A stretch of 28,185 nt of DNA from the NCBI GenBank assembly GCA_003387805.1, contig QGSR01000002.1, positions 1 through 28,185 of the forward strand, given 5' to 3'. Source of the DNA: Bacillota bacterium (lineage in GTDB: Bacteria; Bacillota; Limnochordia; Limnochordales; ZCTH02-B6). The translations under genes were made by a program, and so were the position numbers. The notes beneath the pieces were generated by a model. The model saw nothing but the letters and a program-made list of their open reading frames with translations, ran no database searches and was not told the origin of the DNA. Shown here piece by piece: positions 27,478 through 28,185 of this stretch. How positions within the stretch are numbered: position 1 is the first letter of the stretch; the number at the start of each line of letters is the position of its first letter.

Positions 27478-27782
27478 TCATTGCAGCCATGGCCCTGGTC
27501 ACGTACATCCCCCGCATGGCGCCGATGGTGGTGCTTTCGGGCCGGTCGCTGCCGCCGGTGGTCATGGAGTGGCTGGGGCTTTTGCCCGCGGCCCTGCTGG
27601 GCGCGCTGGTGGCGCAGGCGGTGCTGATGCCCGAGGGCGCGCTGGACCTTTCCTTAAAGAACCCGGCGCTGATTCCCACGGCGGTGGCGGCCTTGGCTGC
27701 CTGGCGGTTTCGCAGCCTGGCCCTGACGGTGCTCAGCGGCATGGCCGCGGCCGGCCTGGTGCGCTGGTGGCTCGGGGGCTGA
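27456..27782 (+). CDS. azlD: Branched-chain amino acid exporter small subunit AzlD
   Basis: A 108-residue membrane protein with four hydrophobic segments, matching the AzlD family. The opening VLLIIAAMALVTYIPRMAP and the central LLPAALLGALVAQAVL are characteristic. It pairs with AzlC to export branched-chain amino acids. The GTG at 27456 lies inside azlC, so translation is coupled. After the stop at 27782 a 9-bp hairpin is found, then the promoters of an rRNA operon. Confidence 0.92.
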   Translation: MDPQVLLIIAAMALVTYIPRMAPMVVLSGRSLPPVVMEWLGLLPAALLGALVAQAVLMPEGALDLSLKNPALIPTAVAALAAWRFRSLALTVLSGMAAAGLVRWWLGG

Positions 27783-27799
27783 AAGCCGGGGCCCGGCCC

Positions 27800-27840
27800 G
27801 GCGGAAGGCCGTCCCGGCCGGCCCGGGCGCCCCTTCCGCC
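27800..27840 (+). terminator. Hairpin after azlD, no T-tract
   Basis: GGCGGAAGG (27800-27808) pairs perfectly with CCTTCCGCC (27832-27840) around a GC-rich loop. It is followed by AAACCC, not T residues, so it is at best a non-classical terminator shielding the rRNA promoters. Confidence 0.4.
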
Positions 27841-27858
27841 AAACCCGCAAAAAGGGTA

Positions 27859-27887
27859 TTGCACAAACAGAAGGGCCATGCTATATT
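27859..27887 (+). promoter_or_regulatory. rRNA operon promoter P1
   Basis: TTGCAC (27859-27864) and TATATT (27882-27887) are 17 bases apart, with TGC directly before the -10, so the promoter has a -35, good spacing and an extended -10. Confidence 0.75.
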
Positions 27888-27943
27888 GGGTAATGCCCGC
27901 CGGGGCCGGGAAAAAGGCCGGCGGCCGGGCAAAAGTCCCCCCC

Positions 27944-27972
27944 TTGCAAAAGGGACGGGCTTGTGATAAAGT
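27944..27972 (+). promoter_or_regulatory. rRNA operon promoter P2
   Basis: TTGCAA (27944-27949) and TAAAGT (27967-27972) are 17 bases apart, with TGA directly before the -10. It lies 85 bases after P1, the tandem arrangement common in rRNA operons. Confidence 0.65.
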
Positions 27973-27978
27973 AATGAG

Positions 27979-28185
27979 GGTGCCGCCGCGAGAGCTCGCC
28001 ACGAGCGACCGTGACGGCCGGCCGAACGAACCGGGTTGCCGGGGAGTTCGCACGGGTTGGTCCTTGAAAACTGAACAGCGCAGCGACTAGTGACCTGGAT
28101 GCGGGTCTTCTCTTTGAGGAGACGCTTGCAAGAAGGTAAGCCGGATTAGGCTTGCCGGTGATTGGTCTGCAACCCGCGCCGCGGG
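27979..28185 (+). ncRNA. Leader of an rRNA operon with boxA
   Basis: Downstream of two tandem promoters lies CCTTGAAAACTGAACAG (28062-28078), which resembles the boxA antitermination element bound by NusB and S10 in Bacillus-type rRNA leaders. Two hairpins follow: 28105-28123 (8 bp with a TTT loop) and 28135-28156 (8 bp with one G-U pair). GCGGGT (28101-28106) can also pair with ACCCGC (28172-28177), enclosing both. The 16S start (TTTGATCCTGGCTCAG-like) is not reached, so the gene should begin soon after the right edge. Confidence 0.75.

Noticed and set aside
28062..28078. The TTGAAAACTGAACAG element as a 16S-23S spacer
   Set aside because: The same sequence occurs in such spacers, but here it follows azlD and two promoters with no 16S upstream, so a leader is the better reading.

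Overview
The window is about 28 kb of dense, high-GC bacterial chromosome. Nearly all of it is core metabolism and housekeeping, with no prophage, insertion sequence, CRISPR array or tRNA gene seen. The gene set (Rex, MenG, a hepT-type prenyl synthase, Bfn, Rho, Gre, AzlCD), strong AGGAGG-type ribosome binding sites with many GTG/TTG starts, and an rRNA leader with a Bacillota-style boxA (CCTTGAAAACTGAAC) point to a high-GC member of the Bacillota (Firmicutes), perhaps a Symbiobacterium-, Thermaerobacter- or Limnochordia-like lineage. That placement is inference from memory, not a computed phylogeny.

Layout, left to right. (1) 352-4450: rex-menG-hepT-tatC-tatC, a redox/menaquinone/Tat cluster behind a clear sigma-A promoter; the second TatC lacks a key signal-peptide residue. 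(2) 4587-5695: a MaoC-like hotdog protein and ndk. (3) 5809-8216: a polyamine operon, pyruvoyl arginine decarboxylase (pdaD), aminopropyltransferase (speE) and agmatinase-type ureohydrolase (speB), with a palindrome over its promoter and an unusual hairpin between the ribosome binding site and start of speE. (4) 8282-15182: argS, pyrG, bfn, rho and a LysM/M23 peptidase. (5) 15297-18614, minus strand: an oligopeptide-type ABC transporter (substrate-binding protein and two permeases, no ATPase). (6) 18737-20147: rpmE and dusB. (7) 20230-24637: an HTH protein, a quinate-dehydrogenase-like protein of uncertain function, and a 928-residue fusion of a class III aminotransferase with a domain resembling cyanobacterial fatty acyl-ACP reductase. 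(8) 24640-27782: greA-lysS and azlC-azlD. (9) 27859-28185: tandem promoters and leader of a ribosomal RNA operon; the 16S gene itself lies beyond the right edge.

The most interesting item is region 7. The fusion keeps the PLP lysine and aspartate in its first half, and the Rossmann motif and catalytic-type cysteine of acyl-ACP reductase in its second half. It could therefore reduce an acyl thioester to an aldehyde and transaminate that to an amine in one polypeptide. It has its own extended -10 promoter followed by two tandem TGTGCACA palindromes that look like an operator, an HTH protein gene sits nearby, and a strong terminator falls inside the 3' end of its reading frame.
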